Notes: generated by a model from the letters alone, not told the origin. 64,000 nucleotides of DNA from CAYUPI01 sp964446585 (GCA_964446585.1 CAYUPI010000001.1:124001-188000); one strand, 5' to 3'; shown: positions 17,292 to 26,843, counted from the stretch's first letter. Program-made: numbers and translations.

Positions 17292-17758
17292 ACGATATGG
17301 AACTTGAGCATCTGGAAGCCGAACTGCGCCGAGTCGTGCCGGCCCGGCCACCGGAAGATTTCATGGCCCGTCTCAAAGCCGCCCAGCCTGCAATGCCCGA
17401 AATGCGCACCGAGCTGCCCGTCCGAGCGCGGCGTTCTGCCGGGATTGACCTGTCGGCCTGGCTTATGCGCTGGCTTGTGCCCGCGACCGCGCTATTGATC
17501 GGCGCGCTGGTAGTGTGGCGCGTGAGCCTGCCCGGGGCAAACGCCGCGCCCGCCATGAGCGCGGACAACGTGCAGATTGATGAACAGCTCGTCTCCGCTT
17601 TTGATACGGTCGCGCCGCTGGCGAGTGGCGAGCCGGTCCGTTTTCGGTGCCGGACGTGGATGGACAAAGTGGTCCTCCGTGACAAAGCGCGCGGTGTAAT
17701 GATCGAGCAGGAAACACCGCGCGTGGAGGTCATCCCCGTGAGCTTTGAAACCTACTAA
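17288..17758 (+). CDS. Small membrane protein, probable anti-sigma factor
   Basis: 156 residues. It has a cytoplasmic N-terminal ~60 residues with a short amphipathic start (ELEHLEAELRRVVPARPPEDF), one transmembrane segment at ~62-80, and an extracytoplasmic C-terminal domain of ~75 residues. There is no zinc-binding HxxxCxxC motif, so it is not a ZAS-type anti-sigma. The assignment rests on the ATGA overlap with the ECF sigma gene and on topology. Confidence 0.65.
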   Translation: MNDMELEHLEAELRRVVPARPPEDFMARLKAAQPAMPEMRTELPVRARRSAGIDLSAWLMRWLVPATALLIGALVVWRVSLPGANAAPAMSADNVQIDEQLVSAFDTVAPLASGEPVRFRCRTWMDKVVLRDKARGVMIEQETPRVEVIPVSFETY

Positions 17759-17780
17759 ACCCTAATCCGACCAATCGAAC

Positions 17781-19040
17781 ATGAATACAAATATGCAAGG
17801 ATTGAATCAAGGCGCGTTCCTGACTCCGCCACTGTCCGGCGCATCCGTGGGGGATTTAATTTCGGTCCTTCCGAGTCCGGCCGAGCAGCTGCCCGGATGC
17901 TTATTTGCTCCCTCTCTCCGTCCGGGACTGGCGGGGGGAGGGAGAGGGCGGGCCAGGAACTGGCTGCGGTTGGGAGCGGTGGCAGCGGCGCTTGGGGCCA
18001 GTCTGGCTTGGGCCCAGGCCGCGGGCCTGGAAAAGCGAAATGCAGCTTCAGCTTCGCCAGGGGAGGACCAGGACGCAGAACAACCGGCCGAGAAAGACGC
18101 TACCAGGCAACACCGGGCAAAAGCAAAGGCTTTGGCCAAGGAAGAGGAGAAGGAAGTCAAGACCGTGGCATGGCTGGGCATTGGGGTAGAGGAAGCGTCC
18201 GAGGCCCTCGCCGCTCAACTCGACCTGAAAGACGGCGAAGGATTGGTGGTCACTTTTGTGGCATCCGAAAGCCCGGCGGCCAAGGCGGGCTTTCAGAAGA
18301 ATGATGTTCTCACCAGGCTCGACGACCAGTTGCTGGTGAATTCCTCCCAATTCCGCAAGCTGATCCGGCGCCACAAGGAAGGTGACAAAATTAAGCTGAC
18401 GCTTTATCGGAATGGCAAGAAAGAGGAAATCTCGGCGACGCTCGGCCATACGAAAGCGCACGCGGGGCTTCTGCTGAATGATCACGCCGTGGTAATGGAT
18501 TTCCACAATCTGGACAGCCAGCTTCGGACGCAGATCGACGAAGGAGTCCGCCAGCAAATGAAAGAGTTGCACGAATCTCTCGCTAAAGCAGGCGTGGACC
18601 GACAGAAATTGAGCGCCGAAATCAGGCGCAGCCTCGAGCAAGCCCGCTCCGCGATGCGCGACGCCATGCGAAACATCCCCGACCATGACCAGGCACTTCA
18701 CAAGGCCCTCCGGGAGATAGAAGGTTTGTCTCGGTCCGGTGTCGAAGTCGGGAAGGATGCAACTGTCATTATAAATAATGACCGAAAATCGGTGAGGACC
18801 GCGGTCAAGAGCGATGACTCGGGCACCTGCGTCATTGTGGCCGGCGCCAAGAAGCATCTCACCGCGCACGACAAGGACGGCAAGTTGTTGTTCGATGGCG
18901 AGATCGATACCGCCGAACAACAGGGAAAAGTGCCCAAAGAGGTTTGGGAAAAGGCGAAGCCTCTGCTCGAAAAGCTCGAGAAGGGAAAGCCTGAGCACTC
19001 GGACGCGGAGGACGATTCCGACCACAAGCCAAGCCTGTGA
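17781..19040 (+). CDS. PDZ domain-containing envelope protein
   Basis: 419 residues. One PDZ domain (~127-215), with WLGIGVEEAS, SPAAKAGFQKNDVLTRLDD and the usual carboxylate-binding loop, but no protease domain. After it comes a long charged helical region (~235-310) and a C-terminal beta-rich part. The likely signal/anchor (GAVAAALGASLAWA) begins only at residue ~64. The preceding ~60 residues are Pro/Gly/Arg-rich and are encoded over a C/T-rich and G/A-rich imperfect inverted repeat (17908-17948), so the N-terminus seems invaded by a repeat or the true start lies later. It is the third gene of the sigma/anti-sigma operon and plausibly acts in envelope stress sensing. Confidence 0.7.
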   Translation: MNTNMQGLNQGAFLTPPLSGASVGDLISVLPSPAEQLPGCLFAPSLRPGLAGGGRGRARNWLRLGAVAAALGASLAWAQAAGLEKRNAASASPGEDQDAEQPAEKDATRQHRAKAKALAKEEEKEVKTVAWLGIGVEEASEALAAQLDLKDGEGLVVTFVASESPAAKAGFQKNDVLTRLDDQLLVNSSQFRKLIRRHKEGDKIKLTLYRNGKKEEISATLGHTKAHAGLLLNDHAVVMDFHNLDSQLRTQIDEGVRQQMKELHESLAKAGVDRQKLSAEIRRSLEQARSAMRDAMRNIPDHDQALHKALREIEGLSRSGVEVGKDATVIINNDRKSVRTAVKSDDSGTCVIVAGAKKHLTAHDKDGKLLFDGEIDTAEQQGKVPKEVWEKAKPLLEKLEKGKPEHSDAEDDSDHKPSL

Positions 19041-19146
19041 AATGAATGATTGTTTTCGCTCTGGGAAGCGATAGGATGTTGCGCATGATTCCCGCTGGTC
19101 GTGGCGAGCGGGCCGCGGTGCGGGAAGCGGCGGGGATGAGCCGCGC

Positions 19147-20070
19147 ATGCGTATGTCCGCGAGCGAAGGCAAACACGATAGCGCAATCGGTAGTCGCAGC
19201 AAAACAGAAGCACAGTCCATGGGTTTCGCTCATGGATTCACCCTGATCGAACTTCTCGTCGTCATAGCGATCATCGCGATCCTGGCGGCGATGCTGCTGC
19301 CCACGCTTTCACAAGCCAGGCGCAAGGCGCAACAAGCTAACTGCGCCTCCAACCTGAAACAATGGGGCGTAATCTGGTATTGCTACACGGAGGATCATGA
19401 GGGGTCCTTCAGCACGGGCATCGACGTGGGCTGGGAACGGGGCGAGTGGGCCTACGCTTTGCAGTATTATTACAGAAAGAAACCCTACTTGTTGCTGTGT
19501 CCGACGGCGACGATGCGGCGCGGAGAGCCGGGAGCCGGCCCGGCCGAGATACGAGTATCGTTGGATGCCCCGAACGCAGTGAAAAATGGCGGAGCGATTA
19601 CTGCGTTCGCCTTCCCGACGGCAGATCCGGAGGCTCCTTCAGGCTATCGCAACCGGCTCCTGGCCGGCAGCTACGGCGCCAATTGCTGGATTTACAACCC
19701 GCCTGCCGGAACGCAGGCGGGCGACATGCAGGGCCGCGAGCCCGCTTTGAACTGGAGAAAGCTTCATCTCGCGACGCACCCGGCCGATACCCCAATTATG
19801 GCGGATTGCGCCTGGCGCGGCGGTGGGCCCGATTTGAGAGGCGATGACGGAGCCCGGCCGGCTTTCAACGGACAATATCGCGGGGCGGGCTACGAGTTCG
19901 AGCATTTCATGATGCACCGGCACGGGAAGGGAATCCAACTCACCTTTTTTGACGGCTCCGCCCGCTCCAGCCGCGCCGTGGGTCTGTGGCAACTTTATTG
20001 GCACAAAAAGTTTGACGTTACGTATGCCGATCGACAGGGCGCAGCCTTTTTCCCAGGCTGGATGCGCTGA
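19147..20070 (+). CDS. Type II secretion/pseudopilin-like protein with prepilin N-terminus
   Basis: 307 residues from the ATG at 19147. The class III prepilin signal GFTLIELLVVIAIIAILA sits at ~27-44 (Glu at +5 after the cleavage glycine), followed by the helix LLPTLSQARRKAQQ and the CASNLKQWG segment seen in the very large PVC family of these proteins. The globular C-terminal domain ends with the LTFFDGSARS motif typical of the family. Such proteins are processed by a prepilin peptidase; their functions are mostly unknown. It is on its own, without other pilus genes. Confidence 0.85.
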   Translation: MRMSASEGKHDSAIGSRSKTEAQSMGFAHGFTLIELLVVIAIIAILAAMLLPTLSQARRKAQQANCASNLKQWGVIWYCYTEDHEGSFSTGIDVGWERGEWAYALQYYYRKKPYLLLCPTATMRRGEPGAGPAEIRVSLDAPNAVKNGGAITAFAFPTADPEAPSGYRNRLLAGSYGANCWIYNPPAGTQAGDMQGREPALNWRKLHLATHPADTPIMADCAWRGGGPDLRGDDGARPAFNGQYRGAGYEFEHFMMHRHGKGIQLTFFDGSARSSRAVGLWQLYWHKKFDVTYADRQGAAFFPGWMR

Positions 20071-20129
20071 CGCCGAATCCGATGGCGGCAATTGTTTTTC
20101 AGGAGAACTACTCTCGAGTAAATGTTCCT

Positions 20130-20972
20130 ATGGATTGGAAAGAACGAATAGCAAATTACGTGGAGAAGCACGGACCGGCGCTGGTGAGCGCGGTGCTGAT
20201 CCTCGTCGCCGCTTTCTTTGTCTCGAGGTGGGTGGGCAAGTTGGCGCTGCGCTGGCTGAGCCACAAAGACCTGCAATTGGAGCCGCCAGTGCGAAATCTA
20301 ATCGCGCGAGTCTTGCGCCTGCTCGTAATTCTTTTTGCCGGCGTGATCGCCGCTGGCACAGCGGGTGTCGATGTGACCTCGCTCGTGGCCGGCATCGGCG
20401 TTGCAGGGTTGGGCCTGGGCCTCGCTACGCAGGGCGTGCTGTCGAACGTCGTTGCCGGGCTGACGATTATCTTCACCAAGCCCTTTCGTGTGGGTGAATA
20501 TATTGACATGCTCGGCACCCAAGGCCAGGTCACATCCATCGACCTCTTTAGCACAACGCTCTTGCATCCCGATCGGTCGCTTGTGGTGATCCCAAACCGC
20601 AAGATCGTCGGCGAGATTCTGCATAACTACGGAACCATCCGGCAGCTCGACTTATCGGTTGGCATCGGTTACGGCGCAAACATCAACGAGGCGCTGGCAG
20701 CCGTGAGGGAAATTCTCCATCGCAACTCGCGCGTGCTCAAAGAACCGGCCCCAGCAGTAGGGATTACGGCCCTGGGCGACTCCTCGGTCTTTGTCGCGAT
20801 TAAGCCGTGGGTCTCGGTAACTGAGTTTGGCCCTGCCGGGGCGGAGATCAATCTGGCCGTTCTGGAAACGTTTCGGCAGAAGGGCATCGAGATTCCGTTC
20901 CCGCAACGGGAAATTCGATTGCTGAACGAGGAAAGCCTTGCCGCTGAGAGCAACACGCTCAACCGGCAGTAG
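20130..20972 (+). CDS. Small-conductance mechanosensitive channel (MscS family)
   Basis: 280 residues from the ATG at 20130 (MDWKERIANYV); an upstream in-frame ATG at 20082 would add 16 polar residues. Three hydrophobic segments are followed by the pore helix VAGIGVAGLGLGLATQGVLSN, rich in Ala/Gly as in MscS TM3. The beta domain begins IFTKPFRVGEYIDM, with VVIPNRKIVGEILHNY. The C-terminal alpha/beta vestibule domain is present. The length matches E. coli MscS. It opens under membrane tension to release solutes during osmotic downshock. Confidence 0.92.
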   Translation: MDWKERIANYVEKHGPALVSAVLILVAAFFVSRWVGKLALRWLSHKDLQLEPPVRNLIARVLRLLVILFAGVIAAGTAGVDVTSLVAGIGVAGLGLGLATQGVLSNVVAGLTIIFTKPFRVGEYIDMLGTQGQVTSIDLFSTTLLHPDRSLVVIPNRKIVGEILHNYGTIRQLDLSVGIGYGANINEALAAVREILHRNSRVLKEPAPAVGITALGDSSVFVAIKPWVSVTEFGPAGAEINLAVLETFRQKGIEIPFPQREIRLLNEESLAAESNTLNRQ

Positions 20973-21096
20973 CGGGGATGGCGAGATCTGGTCCTGCGCG
21001 CGAAGGCGGAGGTGTGGAGAGGAATGACCGTTAGTTAGAGCGAGCTGCGATAGCGCAGTCTTCTCAAACGTCGAAAAGGCAGCTGGATCAGTGCGC

Positions 21097-21155
21097 TTTT
21101 TTAGGATTTCGTCATTAGGAATTCTTTCGTCATTTTTGTCATTCGTCATTTGGCC
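21097..21155. repeat. Degenerate TCGTCATT tract
   Basis: Irregular copies of TCGTCATT/TTTGTCATT in the gap between the MscS gene and the convergent kinase gene. It is another of the window's low-complexity tract types. It may form part of the 3' region of either gene. Confidence 0.5.
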
Positions 21156-22189
21156 TTTGGAGGCTGCCGATTCTCAACGACCAGCTTTTCGAGCTCGCAG
21201 ACAGATGCCGTGCCGGTGGTGCCCAGCTTGTGGATCACGACTGAACCGGCGACGTTGGCCAGTTCCAACGCTTCCCGCAGGCTGGCGCGGCCCGCCAGCG
21301 CGGCGGTCAAATTAGCAGTGACGGCATCGCCGGCGCCGACGATGTCGATCGGTCCGCGCAGCGGCAGCGCGGGCAAGTGTTCGATTTCGCCGCTTGGTGC
21401 TGCGCCGAGAATGCCCCGTTCGGCCAGGGTGACAAAAATGTTCCGCCGCCGCTCACGAGCAAGTCCGGAAGCGACTTGCTTGATTTCTTCCAGGTCCGCT
21501 CCGGGCTGACCGCCGGTCAGAGACGCCAACTCCGACGCATTCATCTTGAAGGTCACCGCGGGAAAGCCGCGCAAGCCGCGCCGGCTGTCGGCCAGCACCG
21601 GGAGTTCGGGATCGCTCTCGACGATTTCTATTAGCGTCGCCATCAGGTCCCGTGTCACGACGCCGCTTTCGGGCACTTCAACCTGGTCCAGGATGATTAT
21701 GGCGTCCACCATTTGCGCGACACTGACAAGCTTGTCCGCTAGCAACTCCCGGAGCGCCGCCGGAGTCGGGGTCCAATTCTTCAAGTCGAGCCGGTTGAGT
21801 TCGACAGGTGGCTTACTGGGTTCCAGGACCATCGGTTTGCAATAGGTAAAGGTGCGCCGCTGAGTGGTCTGAATGAAATGATTCAACTGCACTCCCGGGG
21901 CGCGCTTCAACGCTTCCATCAACTCAAATCCCTCTCCGTCCTCGCCCGCGAAGCCGACCGGATAAATCGTCCCAATCCCCAAAGCGATCAAATTATTCAG
22001 GATCGTGCCCGCGCCGCCAGGCTGCGGACGCACGTTGAGGACGTTGTAAACCGGCAGCCCCGTTTCCAGTGACACCTCGCGCTTTGACGGATCGATTTCG
22101 AGGTAGCGATCCAGGCAGAAATCGCCGAATACGGCGATTTTCAACTCGCTGTAGCGCCCGGTGATGGCGCCAAATTGCTGGGGATTCAT
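21146..22189 (-). CDS. PfkB/RfaE-type sugar kinase
   Basis: 347 residues, ribokinase fold. It opens with IAVFGDFCLDRYLEID, has the substrate-binding PGGAGTILNNLIALG at ~58 and the C-terminal signature PIDIVGAGDAVTANL with the catalytic Asp. RfaE-like kinases phosphorylate heptose 7-phosphate for LPS core, and the N-terminal look is closest to that branch, but there is no adenylyltransferase domain. Its start overlaps the end of the next gene by 4 bp (22186-22189), so the two are one unit and probably act on related substrates. Confidence 0.8.
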   Translation of the reverse strand: MNPQQFGAITGRYSELKIAVFGDFCLDRYLEIDPSKREVSLETGLPVYNVLNVRPQPGGAGTILNNLIALGIGTIYPVGFAGEDGEGFELMEALKRAPGVQLNHFIQTTQRRTFTYCKPMVLEPSKPPVELNRLDLKNWTPTPAALRELLADKLVSVAQMVDAIIILDQVEVPESGVVTRDLMATLIEIVESDPELPVLADSRRGLRGFPAVTFKMNASELASLTGGQPGADLEEIKQVASGLARERRRNIFVTLAERGILGAAPSGEIEHLPALPLRGPIDIVGAGDAVTANLTAALAGRASLREALELANVAGSVVIHKLGTTGTASVCELEKLVVENRQPPKAK

Positions 22190-23298
22190 GCCGCTTTCAA
22201 TCGGTGCAACAGGTGGTGCAGGAAAGCGACATTATCGCACTGGACATACTTCATCTCGCCGCCCATGCGCGAGAAGCTTTTGCAAAAGCGCAGATAGTAT
22301 GCCGGGTTGTCCTTCTGCGGCTCGCCCTTGGACCAATCCCAATTTCCTCCGTCCTGAATGTCCACGACGTAAATCGTGTGGTCGCGCACAACCTGGCGGC
22401 CGTCGCCGAGCCGCAGATTGTTAACGCAACTGAGGCTCTTCTCGAACACTTGTGGCGCCATGATCGCCGAGCCCACAGACAAAACGACCCCGCCGTCGAG
22501 ACCATCGATGGCGCGGCCGAACAAGCGGAAATCGATACCCGCGGCGCGCCCGATCGCCGCGCCATTGAAGATTGGATGATTCGAAATAATGTCGTAGCCG
22601 ATGCCGGGATGGGCGGTGAAAGGTATCTGGTGCTTGAACGCGTGCGCCAGGATCGAGATCTCCTTCCAGGGATGCTCGACCTGGAGCCGGCCCGCGGGAA
22701 TCTTGTGAGTTACCATCGCCTGGAGTAGCTCCGCCCGCGCCGGTGTTAGGGGATGTTCTGGCTCGTCGCGGAGCGATTTTTTGAGTGCTTCCGGTTCCGG
22801 CAGTGTAACGCCATCTTCCTGGATGAAGCGCCCCAGGCTTCGGCCATAGCCTTCCTCCCGCAGGGCCCCCGCCAGCAGCGCCAGGTGGATGAAACGCCCG
22901 GTCTCATCCCAGGTCCCGAACGTGCCGGTGGCGACATTCTGCTTGACGCTTTCTTCGGTCCGGCCAAGAAAAGCCAACTCCCAATCGTGAATGGTGCCCG
23001 CCCCATTGGTGGCGAGGTGCGTGATCCAGCCGTTTCCCGCCAATTCATTCACGATCCGATGCGCGCCGTTTTTGATCAGGTGCGCGCCGTACATAAATAT
23101 GGCGCTTGCTCCGCGGGTCCGCGCAGCGGTGATATGTCGCGCGCACTCTTCTACGAGTGAAAGTTCCCTCGGACCGCAGGCCGCGGCTGGCTGAGCCGGA
23201 TCGACCAAAAGCTTCTCGACGCGGCTCAGGCTTCGACGCTCGGCGAGCGGGAAGACGCGAAGTCGTTTGAGATCGAGTTCCGGCGGGAACGGTTTCAT
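22186..23298 (-). CDS. Uncharacterised protein, deoxyhypusine synthase-like features
   Basis: 370 residues from the ATG at 23298; the open frame extends to 23370. I cannot name it firmly. The middle contains IFMYGAHLIKNGAHRIVNEL followed by THLATNGAGTIHDWELAFLG and GTFGTWDETGRF. The order (a xHxIKxG-type segment, then NGAGxIHDxE) resembles the Rossmann-like NAD-binding fold of deoxyhypusine synthase. Later, FTAHPGIGYDIISNHP and DGGVVLSVGSAIMAP look like a conserved active-site region. Bacteria do not make hypusine on an eIF5A substrate, so a related small-molecule reaction is more likely. It is coupled to the sugar kinase gene and lies 82 bp from a palindromic repeat. Confidence 0.55.
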   Translation of the reverse strand: MKPFPPELDLKRLRVFPLAERRSLSRVEKLLVDPAQPAAACGPRELSLVEECARHITAARTRGASAIFMYGAHLIKNGAHRIVNELAGNGWITHLATNGAGTIHDWELAFLGRTEESVKQNVATGTFGTWDETGRFIHLALLAGALREEGYGRSLGRFIQEDGVTLPEPEALKKSLRDEPEHPLTPARAELLQAMVTHKIPAGRLQVEHPWKEISILAHAFKHQIPFTAHPGIGYDIISNHPIFNGAAIGRAAGIDFRLFGRAIDGLDGGVVLSVGSAIMAPQVFEKSLSCVNNLRLGDGRQVVRDHTIYVVDIQDGGNWDWSKGEPQKDNPAYYLRFCKSFSRMGGEMKYVQCDNVAFLHHLLHRLKAA

Positions 23299-23380
23299 TT
23301 CGGCCGGTAGTAAAGGAGCTTTCCGGGAAAAGTCAACGTCCTGGGCCGCGGCACCAGCAATTCGCATCATTACGTTCCTC

Positions 23381-23458
23381 TGTAGGAGACGAGGTAACGA
23401 GTCTCTAATTTCAGTACGGAAAGCCTGAGATCAGAGACTCGTTACCTCGTCTCCTACA
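23381..23458. repeat. Palindromic repeat, family B (copy 1)
   Basis: A 26-bp perfect inverted repeat: left arm 23381-23406, right arm 23433-23458, with a 26-bp spacer. The arm begins TGTAGGAGACGAGGTAACGA. It shares 21 of 26 arm positions with the element at 26846-26920. It lies in the gap between two minus-strand genes. Confidence 0.9.
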
Positions 23459-23547
23459 AACAAAATGAGAACTGCTGCCGCGGCGCGCTGGTCTCTGGCC
23501 GTCCAAAATCCGTGACCGTTCCAGCCCCTGGCGGGTGCGTGACGGAG

Positions 23548-26500
23548 CTATCTAGCCGTCTCTTTGCTCGGCGAGGGCGTGCCCGGTGACACCGGACGAT
23601 CTCCCTGTAAATAGGCAAACAAATCCATGACGGCTTGAGGCGACAGGGCCTCGAGCAAACCTTCGGGCATGAGAGAGACCTGGGCTTCCCTGAGTTGCTT
23701 GATTTGCGAGCGCGCCAGCATATGACGCTCGTTATTCCGGTCGAGCAACGTTACTGCTGCCGGCGTCGATTCGACCATGAGACCACTTATGGCTTGCTCG
23801 TCCAGGGTCTCGACTTCGTAACTGACGTACTCGGGTCGAATGTAGGCGCTCGGGTTGACGATTTGCTCGAGCATGTAGTCGGTGTTCTTGCGGTCCGCGC
23901 CCGTCAGGTCTGGGCCGACCGAATTGCCCTCGTCAAAAAGTTTGTGGCAATTTCCGCAGGTCTGTTGAAAGACTTTCTTGCCCTCGGCCCGATTGCCTTT
24001 GGCATCGCGTCCGACGACGCCCGACGGTTGTAGAACCAACTTGAGATGGTTGATCCAGTTGCGCTTTTCCCGTGGTGAAACGGATTGAATTCTGCCCCAA
24101 TGCTTCTCGATCTTTTGATTCAAAACAGCGTCCTTCAACGTCGCCATTTGCCGGACCTGGTCGAGCGAAACGTCCTTGGGGTCGATCCGGCCTTCGTCCA
24201 CGGCTGCAACGAGCACGATGGCCCAGGCAGCGCGGCTGCACAAAGCGTTGCGCGCGCGCGTGCGCAAACCAGTGCTCAGGCGCGGATAGAGGCTTACTAA
24301 AGCGTCCGCGATACGCGTATCGGGGAAGTGCTGCATGGCTTCGAGGGTCACGCCGCGCAATTTCTCCGAACGAGGGCGCTCCAAAATTCCCAGCAGGGCA
24401 GGCACACAATTCGGCGAGGCGGTCTGGCCCAGGACTTCAATCAGGCTTTCCCGGTCGGCCTCGCTGCATCCTTCATCGCCGAGGTGACTCAACGCAGTTT
24501 CGCGAGCCGGCACGCTGCCCAGGCGCAAACCAAATCGCACGTAGGCCACTTCGTTGGAATGCGTCACCCACGCGTTCGCAAACCACTGCTCCAGCGCGGG
24601 CGGTATCTTGCCGAGCTTCTGTCCAGCTAGGGCCTTCTCCATTCCCGCCATGACCAATTGAGCTGAAGCAGAGCTGGGCGCAGCTTGCAGGAGCGTTGCG
24701 CAAGCGTCGAAATCCTTGCCCTCCGCCGCGTATCGTTGCGCCAGGCGCTCGACAATGAATTTCTCAACCAAAGGCCGTCGCCACATGGCCGCTGGAGCAA
24801 AAAGTTTGAGAATCTCTGGCCGGTGGGAGATGGCCTTGTCTTCGATCGCCCACCAGAGCAACAGCGGGATGTGGGGATCGTTGGCATCTTCATCGCGTAG
24901 AAGGAGCTCGTGAATTATTGGCAATGCCGCGCCGACCGGCAGACGTTTCGCCGTGCAGGCAAGCTGCCGGCGGACGATAGGGCTGGCATCTCTGCTCGCC
25001 GTCAGCGCAAGTCGCCGGCCGATGGAAGCCGACACTGCCCGTTTGTCCCCGAGCAAGCGAATAGTCCAGGCGCGAACATGTTCATCCGGGTGCGCGAGCA
25101 ACCGCGCAGCCAGGGTGTCGTTCAAAGCGCCGGAAACGTAAAGCGCCCAAAGCGAACGGAGCGCAATTTGCGGATTCTGCGGAGCAAAGACTTGCTGGCG
25201 CAGCCGTGGAACTACACTGGCATCCTGCCGCTCGGCAAGAATCCGCCTCGCCTCGCGTTCGAACCAATCGTTGGGGTGAGACATCAAGCTAACCAGTTCG
25301 TCGCTCGAAAGTTGTTCGAGATCGAAACCTGTGCCGGCAGCACTTGAGCGGGGCAATGGCGGGGATGTCCACGCATTCAGACTTTGAACTCGATAGATTC
25401 GTCCCTTGCTACGGTCCCAGGTGTCCAGCGGATCGACATGACTGGCGCGTTTGTCACACCAATCGGCGATGTACACCGCGCCATCCGGGCCGACCGTGCA
25501 GTCAATCGGGCGGAACAGCTCGTCGTCGGTCTTCAGCAGAGCGCCACCAAAATCGGCAGTGAAGCTGGAGCCCTGTGGCCGAAGTGTCGCCCAATAAACC
25601 GCATGATCCAGCACATTCGCAAAAATGTAAGCCCCGGTAAATTCGATCGGGAAAGCGCCCGCCTGATAAATGATGCCGCCACTCGAGATGTGTTTGCCGC
25701 GGTAACCGGCATAGGGCACATGACCGAAATAACCGTAGGCATGTGGATTGTGCAGAGCGCCGTGTTTGCCGAAGTTCTTGATATAGTAACCGCCCTGAAC
25801 CTGATGGAGCATTTTGCTCTCCTCGAAATTCGTCCCGGCAAGGATTTCGCCGTGCTCATCGAAATCCAGCCCCCAGGTGTTGCCGCCGCCTTCGGCGAAG
25901 ACCTCGAACTCCTTTGTCCGGGGATGATAACGCCAGATGCCTTGTTGGAACTCGATGCCGCGAATGTTCGCTGTCACCGTGCTGCCTTGTGCTCCATAGA
26001 GCCAGCCGTCGGGTCCCCACGTCAGTGAATTCGCCACTGCGTGGGCGTCTTCCATCCCGAAACCGGTCAACAGCACTTCCGGGTCGCCGTCCGGCACGTC
26101 ATCGCGATTGCGATCCGGATAAAATAGCAAATAAGGCGGCTGCATCACGAACACGCCGCCGTAACCGATCGCCAGGCCCGAGCAGAGGTTCAAGCCGCTG
26201 ACGAAATCCTTGAACTTACGAGGGCGCCCCTTGCTGTCGAGGTCTTCGCCGATCGTGATCCGATCGGCGCCCTTCGGTCCACCTGGAGGCGGCTCGGGTA
26301 CGCGATCATATTTCGTGCGTAGGTACTGGTCCACGCTCACGGGCTTGAGCCCCGCGGGCGTCGGGTATTGCAAATATTGAATGATCCACAGCCGCCCGCG
26401 CTCGTCAAAGGTAAGCGAGAGCGGCTTGCGGATGTCCGGTTCGTGAGCGATCAGCTTGACCTCAAAGCCATCGGCGACCTTCATCTGCTCCAACGCCTGC

Positions 26501-26595
26501 TGCGGCGACAGCGCGGGTCTGGTGAACGCACTTAGGGCGAGGCACGGCAGCGCCGCCGCGAACACTTTGAGAAACGCATCCCGCTGAATTGCCAT
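23548..26595 (-). CDS. PVC-type membrane-bound dehydrogenase with HEAT repeats and cytochrome c domain
   Basis: 1015 residues from the ATG at 26595 (MAIQRDAFLK); the frame further upstream crosses a repeat. Order: signal peptide (~1-28), a six-bladed propeller-like dehydrogenase domain (~30-430) of the kind restricted mainly to Planctomycetes and Verrucomicrobia, HEAT-like helical repeats (~450-800), and a C-terminal c-type haem domain with CGNCH at residues 880-884 inside a motif of the same PVC family. The substrate is unknown; such proteins are thought to oxidise sugars or related compounds at the cell envelope and pass electrons to the haem. It stands alone on the minus strand. Confidence 0.92.
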   Translation of the reverse strand: MAIQRDAFLKVFAAALPCLALSAFTRPALSPQQALEQMKVADGFEVKLIAHEPDIRKPLSLTFDERGRLWIIQYLQYPTPAGLKPVSVDQYLRTKYDRVPEPPPGGPKGADRITIGEDLDSKGRPRKFKDFVSGLNLCSGLAIGYGGVFVMQPPYLLFYPDRNRDDVPDGDPEVLLTGFGMEDAHAVANSLTWGPDGWLYGAQGSTVTANIRGIEFQQGIWRYHPRTKEFEVFAEGGGNTWGLDFDEHGEILAGTNFEESKMLHQVQGGYYIKNFGKHGALHNPHAYGYFGHVPYAGYRGKHISSGGIIYQAGAFPIEFTGAYIFANVLDHAVYWATLRPQGSSFTADFGGALLKTDDELFRPIDCTVGPDGAVYIADWCDKRASHVDPLDTWDRSKGRIYRVQSLNAWTSPPLPRSSAAGTGFDLEQLSSDELVSLMSHPNDWFEREARRILAERQDASVVPRLRQQVFAPQNPQIALRSLWALYVSGALNDTLAARLLAHPDEHVRAWTIRLLGDKRAVSASIGRRLALTASRDASPIVRRQLACTAKRLPVGAALPIIHELLLRDEDANDPHIPLLLWWAIEDKAISHRPEILKLFAPAAMWRRPLVEKFIVERLAQRYAAEGKDFDACATLLQAAPSSASAQLVMAGMEKALAGQKLGKIPPALEQWFANAWVTHSNEVAYVRFGLRLGSVPARETALSHLGDEGCSEADRESLIEVLGQTASPNCVPALLGILERPRSEKLRGVTLEAMQHFPDTRIADALVSLYPRLSTGLRTRARNALCSRAAWAIVLVAAVDEGRIDPKDVSLDQVRQMATLKDAVLNQKIEKHWGRIQSVSPREKRNWINHLKLVLQPSGVVGRDAKGNRAEGKKVFQQTCGNCHKLFDEGNSVGPDLTGADRKNTDYMLEQIVNPSAYIRPEYVSYEVETLDEQAISGLMVESTPAAVTLLDRNNERHMLARSQIKQLREAQVSLMPEGLLEALSPQAVMDLFAYLQGDRPVSPGTPSPSKETAR

Positions 26596-26643
26596 GTGGC
26601 AGACTGTGAGTAAGGGCGTCCATTGGGCTGATGCGTTGTATTT

Positions 26644-26743
26644 CGCGGAGCGTTTTGAGTGCGGGGAGCTTGCTCCCGCTTTTGCCACGTCATCCCCTTC
26701 AACACAGCGCCAGCAAGCTGGACGCGCTCCAAACGCTCCGCGA
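26644..26743. repeat. Palindromic repeat, family D
   Basis: Left arm CGCGGAGCGTTTTGAG (26644-26659) and right arm CTCCAAACGCTCCGCG (26728-26743) are reverse complements with one mismatch. Inside are two further hairpins, one being GCGGGGAGCTTGCTCCCGC (26661-26679). REPIN-like layout of about 100 bp. Confidence 0.75.
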
Positions 26744-26843
26744 GGTCCGGCTCCGGCTGCCCTGGCCTGAGTACTGCGCACCTTGCTTTTGCAGTCCGAT
26801 CGGATTGCGATGAAAGCATGGATCATACTGGCCAATTTAATTA

